DNA of 32,716 bases, from contig LGRX02031191.1 in assembly GCA_001247695.2 (NCBI GenBank), positions 1 to 32,716 on the forward strand, read 5' to 3'. This stretch comes from Cymbomonas tetramitiformis. Lineage: Eukaryota; Chlorophyta; Pyramimonadophyceae; Pyramimonadales; Pyramimonadaceae. The notes under the pieces were generated by a model, which was not told the origin of the DNA, did no database searches, and saw nothing but the letters and a program-made list of their open reading frames with translations. Below are positions 17,960-27,573 of this stretch, piece by piece (positions within the stretch are counted from its first letter, which is position 1; every line of letters starts with the position of its first letter). The position numbers were made by a program, and so were the translations under genes.

Positions 17960-18956
17960 AATTCTGTCGTGAAAATTCACAGAAATTTTCTGGACGAATG
18001 ATTTTAATATACCAAATTCCGAAACAAAATAGCGACAGCGCAAAAATAGCCTAACAGCTTTCAGTGGTACATAGACAGTGAAAGAATTTCAAGGGTGCGC
18101 AAGCACTAGGCATTCATCTAGCAAGCAAGCGGGCATCATGCACACACAAGCAGAGCACTAAAGTTTGATTTCGTTACAAGAAATGTGCAAATACGATTTT
18201 AAAAGAATGAGCCATACATGGTGAATACAAAATAAGAAATGTCACAACAAGAAAGTTCAAGTACGAGGTTAAATATCAGCGCCTTGAAAATAGCTGGACG
18301 CTAAAAAGCTAAATCAAATCAAACAGATTTCCCGGCAACAACGAAGCATTTCGCCAGCGAGTGATAAGTATTTGAAATACCTGCACTGTACCAGGCACAC
18401 ACTCCTGATAACTTATACATCTTTATCTCTTTATTTTTCTTTCTTTTCTTTTATCTTCTTCCTTTTCTTTTTATGTTTTCTGCTGTTTTTGGTGTGTAAT
18501 ATTAACTTCACAGTCTTATATTCCACTGTTTTATTTCATGACATACTCTGGCTTCTAGCCTAGAATTACAGTCACTTTTCTGATATAATGTCTGGTCTCA
18601 GACCTAATACATCTATATCCTTATATCAGTCTTGGCATACAGCCTAATCCTAACATGTAAAACTTCCTTAATTCATTTCTCTTGATCAACACTAACTGAG
18701 GTCCACTTTTCCAAGCTTCCCTTTCAACATGTTGCTCTCTAACAATCACTAGCAGGATTCCTGTATTGACATCTGCCATCGACCAATCATGTGCACATAT
18801 ATGCCTGATTCTGGTACTCCTCCACCAATCATCAGGCAGATCACGATATTGCCATTGCAGATCTTTCTGGAATCCACCAGATCCTCAATATAATTATTGT
18901 CATTGCAGATCTTCTCCTGAAATCTGCCTTGCCATCAATTATTTCTTCATACAGCT
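17960..18956. other. AT-rich non-coding spacer between the tails of elements A and B
   Basis: No frame codes for a recognisable protein. A pyrimidine-rich stretch lies at about 18416-18480 (runs of CTTT and TTCT). Near 18855-18935 two related segments share CATTGCAGATCTT. Part of this may belong to the LTR of element B or A, or be host DNA between them; I see no gene in it. Confidence 0.5.
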
Positions 18957-19815
18957 GTGACCGGCATGCAACAAGGCCCTTGCAGCATGCAACCACCCGT
19001 CACCAGCATGCAACCTGGCATATGTAGCATGCAACCTGGTCCCTGTTGCATGCAACCTGGCCTCTGTGGCATGCAACCAGACATCTGTAGCATGCAACCT
19101 GGCCTTTGTAGCATGCAACCTGGCCTCTGTCACATGCAACCTGGCCCCTGTGGCATGCAACCCGACATCTGTCGCATGCAAATTGGCCTCTGTCGCATGC
19201 AACCTGGCCTCTGTAGCATGCAACCCGACATCTGTCGCATGCAACCTGGCCTCTGTGGCATGCAACCTGGCCTCTGTAGCATGCAACCTGACATCGGTAG
19301 CATGCAACCTGGCCTCTGTCGCATGCAACCTGGCCTCTGTCGCATGCAACCTGGCCTCTGTGGCATGCAACCCGACATCTGTCGCATGCAACCTGGCCTC
19401 TGTGGCATGCAACCTGGCCTCTGTGGCATACAACCCGGCATATGTAGCATGCAACCTGGCCTCCGTGGCATGCAACCTGGCCTCTGTAGCATGCAACCTG
19501 ACATCTGTAGCATGCAACCTGGCCTCCGTGCCATGCAACCGGGCCTCTGTAGCATGCAACCCGACATCTGTAGCATGCAACCTGGCCTCCGTGGCATGCA
19601 ACCTGGCCTCTGTAGCATGCAACCTGACATCTGTAGCATGCAACCTGGCCTCCGTGGCATGCAACCGGGCATCTGTAGCATGCAACCAGGCATCTGTGGC
19701 ATGCAACCAGGCATACGCAGCATGCAACCAGGCATTTGTATCATGCAACCACTCGTCGGCAGCATGCAACCAGATCTCGTAGCATGCAACCCCGCTGCTC
19801 GTACCTCCCGGTACA
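18957..19815 (-). repeat. Probable 3' LTR region of element B
   Basis: On the minus strand the polypurine tract is followed by TTGTACCGGGAGGTACGA, which matches the start of the element A LTR (TTGTGCCCGGAGGCACAG) including the small stem-loop with a GGA-containing loop. The 21-bp array follows almost at once, so it would occupy the U3 part. No second LTR copy lies in the window; the inner end is undefined and the left coordinate is only where the array stops. Confidence 0.5.
18964..19791. repeat. 21-bp tandem array built on GCATGCAAC, about 40 units
   Basis: The typical unit is GCATGCAACCTGGCCTCTGT plus one base. The palindrome GCATGC and the adjoining AAC are kept in nearly every unit, while the other 12 bases fall into a few variants (CTGGCCTCTGT, CCGACATCTGT, CTGGCATATGT). 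Because 21 is a multiple of three and no unit frame has a stop, the array is open on both strands, producing long artificial frames of MQPGLCS- and HATEARL-type repeats. It begins 24 bases inside the predicted LTR start of element B. Its orientation is opposite to that of the arrays inside the coding part of B. Confidence 0.95.
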
Positions 19816-19816
19816 A

Positions 19817-19830
19817 CTCCTCCCCCCTCA
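19817..19830 (-). promoter_or_regulatory. Polypurine tract of element B
   Basis: The minus strand reads TGAGGGGGGAGGAG directly before TTGTACCGG. Position and composition match the polypurine tract of element A. Confidence 0.75.
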
Positions 19831-19838
19831 AGAGCGGC

Positions 19839-22643
19839 CTATCTCCCGATGCCGCTCCCGGTGTCTTCAGGTATCAAGCTCCCCGAATTGAAGATGGTGG
19901 AAGAGATGACGCAATAACGGAGCTGGTACGGGGTACACGGCGTGAGCATCTCGCGCCCCTGGTTGCTGTGAAGACGATGGTCCAAGCTGAGCAGTCTCAG
20001 GGTGCCCTCCGGTGGCCCATTTACATGCGCAAGGTGTCCGCGAGGTACACTCCAGCAATGGCGTTGGTGGAGGTGAGCTAGTCCAGATACAGTACATGTC
20101 GGCTTACGATATCGCTCTCCATACTTACAGTAGGTGCAAAAAAGAGGCTGTGGCAGTTTACGAACCACTGACCGCAACCGCAGTGCATTCGGGTATCTTC
20201 CCTCAGGGTTTTCAAGAAACCAGTGCGTGGGCTTCAAGTACTCGATAGCATCCAGGGTGCATTTCACACTCTTGTCTGCTCCTTCCAGATCAGGAGGGCC
20301 TCCCGTAGTGCGCGCCTGACTGTACTGGGTGCATGGAGGGCTGGCCCAGATGACATCAAAGAATCCCGGTGGATACCGAGTGGGGTCCCAGTCCTCCATT
20401 GATGCGAGATGGTTAGGTTGCCAGCGTGGGTCGTTGTCGAGCGTAACCACCGAGGCAGACGGGAAGCACTTGGCAAACTCCCTTTCCACCGATCCAGTTC
20501 CGCTGAACAACACCAAGATTCTCACTGGCCGGGTCTTCCGCTCTTCAAGGTCGGTGATCACCACTAGCTCTCCATTCCCAAAGGTTTCCACCCGCTCCCA
20601 CGGCAGACAGAAGTCTTCCGGTGGAGAATCCACTTCCGGAACGTCACATGGGTGTTCCATTAGCTGGGATAAGGTGACGCCAAGGTGAACGGATTGTCGC
20701 TGTTGACGTTGCCGTCGGTCATGCTCAGTGGACTTCAGCATGTCCGCCTGCATGCCTAATCGCCGTGCCTCGAACTCCTTGAGCTGCTGATTTTCCCCGC
20801 CTCTATCCATCTTGTCTCTGGAGCGCCACTGGTCGTGAGCTGCCGAGTAGCCCGTCCAGCGTACCTTCCATTCCTCCACAGATTTGCCCTTGACCATGCG
20901 TACACGATACGCCAGGATTTTGTCCACGTGAGCTTCCGCTTGCCCATCTACCATTACCGGGTCAGGTACGGGCAGTTGTGCTCGAGATGCAAACTCATCC
21001 TTGCCGGAGATGTACGGCTTCAGGCGGTGCTGCGCAAACACGTCGTGAATGCGCCAGTGCGGCGGTAGGGCCAACCGATATGCCACCGGTGCCCCGCGGT
21101 CCGCCTCTGCCAGCTCCGCCTGCAAATCGCTGTAGAAGCACTCCACCACCGTTACAGGTCCATGCCAGCGCTTACCGAGCTTTCGGCACAGCGCACGGTC
21201 CATCACCTTTTCCGTCAGATGACGAGCTTCGATCCACACCAGCTCCCCCACTGCGTACTTATGCTGCTTGTGGCGCCGGTCGAACTGCTCCCGCTGGCGC
21301 TGCTGAGCCAACTCAAGGCGGCCACGCGCGTCTCGCAACTGCGACGAAAACTTCGCAGCCATCTCATGGGCGGTACCCACCCCCCCTTTCCGTCGCGCAG
21401 AGCCAGGGAGAGTTGCAGCTTCCAGGAAAAGGTCCAATTGAGACATCGGGGACACCCCGTAGCATAGCTCAAAGGGCGTGAACCCGGTGACATCACTGCG
21501 CGAGTCGTTGATAGCGAACTCCACGTTCGTCATGTAGAGGTCCCAGTCATCAGGATTGGCACCCACGAACGAGCGCAACATGTCCTCCACCACCCGGTTG
21601 GTGTGCTCTGCCTGTCCGTCCGAGCGAGGGTTGTACGGAGTGGTAGAAGCCACCCGTACCCCCATAAGCCTCATTAGCTCACGCCAGAACGAGTCCTGGA
21701 ATCTGGGGTCACGGTCGCATACAATCTTCATGGGGGCCCCATGCTGCCTCCAGACAACGTCGAAGTAGATGCGGGCCACCGTTTGCGCAGAGCTGTCCCC
21801 AAAGTTCATGGGCATAAGGTGCACCATTTTGCTCAGCTTGCACGTGAAGGTGACAAAGGCGTCGTTTCCCTGGGCGGTGAGCGGCAGCCCTGTAACGAAG
21901 TCCACGCTCACATCCTGCCAATTGCGTTGGGGAATAGCGTGCGGATTCAATAATCCATCGGGGTAGGATGCTCGGGGACGAACCGCCTGACATGTAGGGC
22001 ATGAGGCCACCCATCCCGCCACATCTTCGGAGGCATTCTTCCACCAGAACCTGCGGAGGACTCTCTCCAGTGTCTTCTCCCGGCCAGTGTGGCCTGCAGC
22101 GGTGGAGTCGTGGGCATCCTTGAAGACTACTTCTCGCAAAGGGGAGTCCTCGCCGAGAACCAACTGGTACCGTCCTGCGGCTACACGCCATAGCACGTCC
22201 CCAACGATACGGAAATCCCTCGGGGCATGGTGCGGGGCCGCAAGGATCTCATCCCGCAGCTGCCGAAGAGGGCCGGCACGTGCATACTCATCGTGCAGTG
22301 ACTCCAGGAATGTAACGTCTGTGGGGAGGCTCGTAGCATCGCGGGTCTCAGCAGCCTTACCCCGTCGCACTATAGGAGGCGCCACTCGGGGATGCCGTAC
22401 TTTTGGCAACAGCTGTCGGGTAGGGGGAGCATGTACCACTAGCACGGGCCACGGAAGGTCGTGAAGTACACCGTCAGGAGTCTCGAACAGCTGTGTGGGT
22501 ACTCCTCGTTCGTCGTGGGTAGGTATCACTTCCACCAGCCTCATACCAGCCATTCTGAAGAGCCGCCTCCATTGAGGCATGCGGGCCTGGATGTCCGGTA
22601 GAAGGAACACTGCCGAGGTATGTGCGGGGTCTTGCCGCCATTC
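19839..22643 (-). pseudogene. End of Dam-like domain, integrase, chromodomain and C5-methyltransferase-like domain, element B
   Basis: The open frame nominally starts at an ATG inside the nested element (22703), so its first 20 or so residues are not ancestral; true sequence begins at EWRQDPAHTSAVFLLPD. The Dam-like domain ends with IPTHDERGVPTQLFETPDG. Integrase follows: HHCC finger from about residue 195 (HDSTAAGHTG ending CPTCQAVRPR) and catalytic DVSVDFVTG (about 268), CDRDPRFQ (about 328) and DGQAEHTNR (E 366). A GPY/F-like module and a chromodomain from about 590 (HVDKILAYRV, VEEWKVRWTGYS) come next. The C5-methyltransferase-like domain starts near residue 725 (ILVLFSGTGSVEREF), with DVIWASPPCTQYSQART near 790 and WFLENPEG near 830. 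After RKPTC an extra five bases near 20090 shift the frame; the remaining domain (PPPTPLL to VYPVPAPLLRHLF) continues in another frame at about 19867-20092. Confidence 0.85.
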
Positions 22644-23024
22644 AACGACGATCGCTCTTAATTGGAAGATGCGCTTTGAATTGGAAGATTTTTTGAAGGT
22701 CATTGTTTTGATGTTTTTTACATTATTTTAAACATATCATGCCCAAAAAATAGGGTGGTTATAATTTTGGAAGTTTTTCTCATCGTACGAGGCGGGGTTT
22801 TCAGAATTCTTACGATCGCACTAGTCACATCACTAGTGCGATCTGACTTCGCACTAGTCACGCGACTAGTGCGGACTCAAGCGACACACGGCCGTACGGG
22901 GCACCCGGCGATGAACCAACGACATTCCGGTCACTCATGATCATTTTGGAAGCATTTCAAACCAAAAACAAAAAAATAAAAAATTGGAAGGAGTGACTTC
23001 TTCCAATTCAGAGCGTTCGTCGTT
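22644..23024. mobile_element. 381-bp non-autonomous inverted-repeat DNA transposon in the Dam-like domain of element B
   Basis: The ends are 28-bp terminal inverted repeats with 25 matches (AACGACGAWCGCTCTKAATT, then GGAAGAWG), read inward from both sides. The flanks are a 4-bp direct repeat, ATTC, at 22640-22643 and 23025-23028. Excising the element and one ATTC gives a continuous Dam-like reading (KYVDEWRQDP) that aligns to element A (KYIAEWKADP). It has no coding capacity, carries subterminal repeats of AATTGGAAG and contains two strong hairpins. The superfamily is not assigned: a 4-bp duplication without a fixed sequence does not match TA, TTAA or 8-9-bp families. Confidence 0.9.
22814..22873. 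repeat. Two tandem hairpins inside the 381-bp element
   Basis: The first stem is GATCGCACTAGT (22814-22825) paired perfectly with 22832-22843 across CACATC. The second is CGCACTAGTC (22850-22859) paired perfectly with 22864-22873 across ACGC. Both share the CGCACTAGT core, so one arose from the other or both are binding sites. Confidence 0.9.
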
Positions 23025-26000
23025 ATTCGTCCACATACTTACGCAACACCGCCTCGATGGAGATATGACTGCTGGAGTATGGGGGGTTGCACCAGACGTG
23101 CTTTCCCCGCCACTGTTGTTGCAGACAATCAGTCCAGTAGGCGTCCACTTGGCGGTTCCGTCCACCCAGGTCACAACACGCGTCGACGTCGAAGCTACCG
23201 AACTGTCGTTGGAGGCGCTCAAAGACCTCCTTGCGCACCTTCCAGTCTTGCCGATCGGCTGGGGGCTTGGCGGTTCGACTAGACGGCCGAGCTGGCTGCT
23301 TAGGATTTCGAGAATCCGTAGCAGGCCGTGTCGAGGTTTTCGGCGTGACGGAAGGAGTCGTCGTAGCAATGGGTTGTCGCAGCCGAGCACTACGACGCAA
23401 TACCGGGGTGGTTCCCGGGGTGCTCGTTTCCTGCCGGTGCTTTCCAGATTCGGACATATCAGCGAAGTAGTCGGCGGGAGCTCGCAGCATTAGTTGTGCT
23501 TCAGGCTGCATGCTGCATGTTGCATGCTCAGCTGGGCGTGTTGCATGCTCAGCCGGGCGGGTTGCATGCGAAGCTGAGCTGGTTGCATGCTCAGCAAGGC
23601 ATGCTGCATGCTCAGGCGAGCTGATTGCGTGCTCAGACGAGCGTGTTGCATGCTCAGCTGGGCAGGTTGCACGCGAAGCTGAGCTGGTTGCATGCGGAGC
23701 TGAGCTGGTTGCATGCGAAGCTGAGCTGGTTGCATGCTCAGCAAGGCATGCTGCATGCTCAGCAAGGCGTGCTGCGTGCTCAGGCGAGCTGGTTGCATGC
23801 TCAGGCAAGCGTGTTGCGTGCTCAGCTGGGCAGGTTGCATGCAAAGCTGAGCTGGTTGCATGCTCAGCAAGGCATGCTGCATGCTCAGGCGAGCTGGTTG
23901 CATGCTCAGGCAAGCGTGTTGCATGCTCAGCTGGGCAGGTTGCATGCGAAGCTGAGCTGGTTGCATGCTCAGTAAGGCATGCTGCATGCCAGGGCGCGCT
24001 GTCAGCCTGGAGCAGGCTCACCAGGGCTCGCTCCGCCACCTGAAGCGTCTCCACGCCGTCCATCCATGACTCCATGGTGGCCACCCATCCTGGTACAGGG
24101 GGTGGCGGGTGGTCTTCAAAGATCTCCTCGACATCCAGCACGGAGAGCGGGTCCTTGGGGAGGTCCGTCTCCTTGTCTACAACACCGGCCTCCTTGAGCC
24201 CATCCCGCGGGTCCTTGGTCACGTAGTCAGGTCGGCGGGATAGCGCATCGGGGACCAGAAGGAGGGCTCCCTTGACGTACTCCATTCGTGGGACACCGAC
24301 TTCCACCAGGTCCATGTACCACCGTGCCTGTCGTCGGCTAAGCTCTCGTCCCGGGGACATTAGCCATTCCAGGGGGCGATGGTCACCTTGTAGCCGGAAG
24401 TCGGAGGAGAACAGGTAGTGCCTCCAGGTGACGGTGGTGCAATGGTGCAACGCACAGAGCTCCCTTTCGCCGGTGTGGTAATTCTGCTCCGCTGCAGAAA
24501 ACTGCCGACTATCGTAGGCGATCACCCTCATACCGTCCCCCGTATCTTGCATGAGTACGCCTCCCAAAGCAACTCCGCTTGCGTCCGTTTGTACCAAAAA
24601 CGGCGCTGACCCATCCGCGGCTGCCTTCATGTCGGGCAATGCCAATACCGGGGCTGAGGAGAGAGCGGTCTTCAGCTCGTCGAAGGCCCATTGTTGGAGT
24701 TCTCCCCACTGCCACGGTACGTCGGTCTTGGTGAGCGATGTCAAGGGTTGGGCAATCTCCGAGAACCGGTGCACAAACCGGCGGTAGTACCCCGCTAGTC
24801 CAAGGAACTGTCTGACGTGGGTTACCGTCTCCAGCTTCGGCCAGTCCTTGATGGAGGACACCTTGTCATGCTGAGGTTGGCATCCTTCGGCGGATAGAGT
24901 GTGGCCCAAGAACTGTAGAGACTCCTTCAGCATCTGCGCCTTGGATGCCTTCAGGTATACCCCTTTTTCTCGACAAGTGTCCAAGAACTGACGTACGTGG
25001 TCGTAATGTTCTTCCACCGTGCGTGAGAAGACCACCACATCGTCGATGAAAATCCGTACAAAGGGGAGATGACCAAGTGCACGCTGCATTCGCCGTTGAT
25101 ACTGAGATGGAGAGTTCTGCAGGCCCTGGGGCATCACCAACCATTCGTAGGCCCCCATCTGGGTGGTGAAGGCGGTCTTCTCCACGTCCTCCTCGGCCAT
25201 TGGCACTTGCCAGAATCCGTCCACCGCGTCAAAGGAGGAGAAGAACGCTGCCCCTTGCATCTCGTCAAACATCAGTTGGATGTCCGGTAGTGGATAACGG
25301 TCCCGCACCGTCTGCTGATTCAATTGTCGGTAATCCACCACCAGACGCAATGTCTTCGGGTCACCAGGCTTGGGTACCATCAGACATGGGGCGGCATACG
25401 GGCTTGACGACGGCCGGATGTAACCCTTCTTCATGAGCTGCTCGATGCGTTCACGTAACTGGCGTAGCTCTTCAGCGGCCATCTTGTATGGACGCCTACA
25501 TGGTGGTCCACCCTCCGCGTCCGGCTTGCGATCGATGCGGGCCTTGTCCTCCTCGGTGCGACGCAACTTGGAGGCCTCCGGTAGAGCTGCACACAGGGTA
25601 TCTAGATATTTCTCAAAGAAGGCGTCAAAGCGCTGCTTCCACGTGCTGCTTACCGGTGCATCTCGAGTATCTTGACGGGGTCCTTCCTTCTCCACGGGGG
25701 TATGAGGTGGCGGTACGTCAGCAGCGGTAGCCGCAAAGGCTGCCTCATGGTCGTTCCCGCGCGCGGCCATCATGAGCCACTGAGGTTGTGACTCTTCATC
25801 CCCAGCCAGGCGCCTGGTCCCGGCGTGGATGAGGTGCTGCTTCAGCTGCGCTGCCGTCAAGAATACCTCATCGATCAGCCCCGCGCCTTGGGCCTTGCCC
25901 TGACCCACCCCCGGACTACAGCCCGCGAGTGTCACCCGTTGCTGTCCTCCACCATTTGCTCGCGTGTTGAAGGATACGGAACCGTGACCGGCATAATCCA

Positions 26001-27573
26001 ACGTGACCGGGGAAAGACTGCGAAGCCACTTACCCCCCAACACCACGTCTACTTGGATTCCTAGCGGCAAGACCCGCAGAGCCATTCGCTTCTCGCAGTA
26101 GTTCACTCCCGCCGCCGTGTGCGCGGTGAACTTGGTGTACGCCACCTCTCCAGCGGTCTTTACAGATCCATCTGCCAGTGTGACCTTCATTGGCGTCCCT
26201 GAGCGCACTGTCAAGTCACAGGTACGGGCACAATCCGCCGAGATGAAGTTGTCCGAGGCGCCTGAGTCCACCAGCACCTTTACTCGGTGTCCACGAAGGT
26301 AGGCATAGAACACCAGGAGTAAGGGTCCTTCCTCGTCCCGCACCGCTGACAGTGTGTGTGCCAAGAGTGTCCCTGTTCGAGTGTTTGCTTTCCAGCGTAC
26401 CCCCCCATCCAGTTGAACACGCTTACATTTAAGAGCATCTTCAATTGGGTGAGAGCTCAAAGAGGTTGCAGCCTCGTCCACCAAGGCGTTGCACTCCGTC
26501 GTGTTCTTCGCCACTACCATGTTCAGTGGCACTGACGTACGTGGTGGCGTTGGTCGAGACACTGGCGTGAGTGGTATCACTATCAGTGGGGCTGACGTGA
26601 GTGGTGTCACTGTTGGTGTCGCTGACGTGAGTGGTGTCGCTGCCGGTGGCACTGACGTGCGTTGTGTCGCTGTCGGTGGCGCTAATGTGCGTCGTGTCGC
26701 TGTCGGTGGCGCTGACGTGAGTAGTGCCACTGTCGGTAGCGCTGACATGTGTAGAGTCACCGTCTGATCCGCTTTCCAGCGGCTGGAACCCACCGGTTGC
26801 ATGTTGGGCCGAGCGCGTTGCATGCTGGGCCAGGCGCGTCGCCTGCTCAGCGGGGCATGTTGCATGCTTGGCGGAGCCGGTTGCATGCCCAGGCTGTCTG
26901 GTTGCATGCTCAGCCGGGCGTGGCTCAGCCGGGCAGGTTGCATGCTTAGCCAGGCTGGTTGCATGCTCAACGAGGTAGGTTGCATGCTGAGACCCACTGG
27001 TTGCATGCTGAGCCGGGCGTGTTGCATGCCGGGCGAGGCGTGTTGCATGCTCAGCCGGGCGGGTTGCATGCTCAGCAAGGCATGCTGCATGCTCAGGCGA
27101 GCTGATTGCATGCTCAGCGAGGCAGGTTGCATGCTCAGCTGGGCGTGTTGCATGCTCAGCTGGGCAGGTTGCATGCTGAGACCCACTGGTTGCATGCGTA
27201 GGCCGGCTGGTTGCATGCGCAGGCCGGCTGGTTGCATGCTCAGCAAGGCATGCTGCATGCTCAGGCGAGCTGGTAGCATTCTCAGCGAGGCGGGTTGCAT
27301 GCTCAGCTGGGCGTGTTGCATGCTCAGCTGGGCAGGTTGCATGCTGAGACCCACTGGCTGCATGCGCAGGCCGGCTGGTTGCATGCTCAGCAAGGCATGC
27401 TGCATGCTCAGGCGAGCCGGTCGCATGCTCAGCCGGACTGGTTGCATGCTGTGAGGCGCTGGGTGCATGCTGGAATCCACTGGTTGCATGCTGAACCAGG
27501 CGTGTTGCATGCTGGTCGGGGCGTGTTGCATGCGGGGACAGGCCCGTTGCATGCTCAGCCGGTCGAGTTGCAT
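23023..27573 (-). CDS. Pol of element B: retropepsin, RT, RNase H and first part of Dam-like methyltransferase
   Basis: The meaningful protein begins near 26530; the N-terminal 300 or so residues are the 21-bp array read in a non-native frame (SMQPARL-type repeats), open only because that repeat lacks stops. Protease: VLVDSGASDNFIS with Asp 436, then LPLGIQVDVVLGGKWL. RT: IRPSSSPYAAPCLMVPKPG, FFSSFDAVDGFWQVPM and the active box FIDDVVVFS at 842-850. RNase H: QTDASGVALGG (Asp 997), GERELCALHH and GDHRPLEWL. A repeat-encoded spacer (EHATRPA-type, array 23508-23989) precedes the Dam-like module at residues about 1443-1516: FGSFDVDACCDLGGRNRQVD and WCNPPYSS (NPPY 1496-1499). The frame ends at a TAA formed at the junction with the 381-bp element. 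This is the longest uninterrupted pol segment in the window, without frameshift from protease to NPPY. Confidence 0.85.
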   Translation of the reverse strand: MQLDRLSMQRACPRMQHAPTSMQHAWFSMQPVDSSMHPAPHSMQPVRLSMRPARLSMQHALLSMQPAGLRMQPVGLSMQPAQLSMQHAQLSMQPASLRMLPARLSMQHALLSMQPAGLRMQPAGLRMQPVGLSMQPAQLSMQHAQLSMQPASLSMQSARLSMQHALLSMQPARLSMQHASPGMQHARLSMQPVGLSMQPTSLSMQPAWLSMQPARLSHARLSMQPDSLGMQPAPPSMQHAPLSRRRAWPSMQRARPNMQPVGSSRWKADQTVTLHMSALPTVALLTSAPPTATRRTLAPPTATQRTSVPPAATPLTSATPTVTPLTSAPLIVIPLTPVSRPTPPRTSVPLNMVVAKNTTECNALVDEAATSLSSHPIEDALKCKRVQLDGGVRWKANTRTGTLLAHTLSAVRDEEGPLLLVFYAYLRGHRVKVLVDSGASDNFISADCARTCDLTVRSGTPMKVTLADGSVKTAGEVAYTKFTAHTAAGVNYCEKRMALRVLPLGIQVDVVLGGKWLRSLSPVTLDYAGHGSVSFNTRANGGGQQRVTLAGCSPGVGQGKAQGAGLIDEVFLTAAQLKQHLIHAGTRRLAGDEESQPQWLMMAARGNDHEAAFAATAADVPPPHTPVEKEGPRQDTRDAPVSSTWKQRFDAFFEKYLDTLCAALPEASKLRRTEEDKARIDRKPDAEGGPPCRRPYKMAAEELRQLRERIEQLMKKGYIRPSSSPYAAPCLMVPKPGDPKTLRLVVDYRQLNQQTVRDRYPLPDIQLMFDEMQGAAFFSSFDAVDGFWQVPMAEEDVEKTAFTTQMGAYEWLVMPQGLQNSPSQYQRRMQRALGHLPFVRIFIDDVVVFSRTVEEHYDHVRQFLDTCREKGVYLKASKAQMLKESLQFLGHTLSAEGCQPQHDKVSSIKDWPKLETVTHVRQFLGLAGYYRRFVHRFSEIAQPLTSLTKTDVPWQWGELQQWAFDELKTALSSAPVLALPDMKAAADGSAPFLVQTDASGVALGGVLMQDTGDGMRVIAYDSRQFSAAEQNYHTGERELCALHHCTTVTWRHYLFSSDFRLQGDHRPLEWLMSPGRELSRRQARWYMDLVEVGVPRMEYVKGALLLVPDALSRRPDYVTKDPRDGLKEAGVVDKETDLPKDPLSVLDVEEIFEDHPPPPVPGWVATMESWMDGVETLQVAERALVSLLQADSAPWHAACLTEHATSSASHATCPAEHATRLPEHATSSPEHAACLAEHATSSALHATCPAEHATRLPEHATSSPEHAARLAEHAACLAEHATSSASHATSSAPHATSSASRATCPAEHATRSSEHAISSPEHAACLAEHATSSASHATRPAEHATRPAEHATCSMQPEAQLMLRAPADYFADMSESGKHRQETSTPGTTPVLRRSARLRQPIATTTPSVTPKTSTRPATDSRNPKQPARPSSRTAKPPADRQDWKVRKEVFERLQRQFGSFDVDACCDLGGRNRQVDAYWTDCLQQQWRGKHVWCNPPYSSSHISIEAVLRKYVDE
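23508..23989 (-). repeat. 21-bp GCATGC array in the RNase H to Dam spacer, about 23 units
   Basis: On the plus strand units read GCATGCTCAGCTGGGCGTGTT and variants such as GCATGCGAAGCTGAGCTGGT plus T. In the pol frame they encode seven-residue repeats (EHATRPA, EHATSSA). A few cores are mutated (GCGTGC, GCACGC). Confidence 0.95.

Noticed and set aside
18964..19791. CRISPR-like repeat array
   Set aside because: The unit is 21 bp with no unique spacers; the variable bases fall into a few recurring variants, and the context is a eukaryotic retroelement. It is a satellite-type tandem repeat.
18939..20081. Long frames of 374 (plus) and 276 (minus) residues over the 21-bp array as genes
   Set aside because: They are open only because the 21-bp unit has no stop in any frame; the plus frame also runs antisense over the C5 domain end.
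12252..22703. Bacterial restriction-modification or prophage origin for the window, suggested by phage-like methyltransferases
   Set aside because: Both domains are fused in frame inside gypsy Pol with chromodomains, and the window has nested MITEs and introns; it is eukaryotic DNA.
23023..24043. Plus-strand frames of Ala/Cys/Ser repeats over array 23508-23989
   Set aside because: Antisense shadows of the pol frame and repeat.
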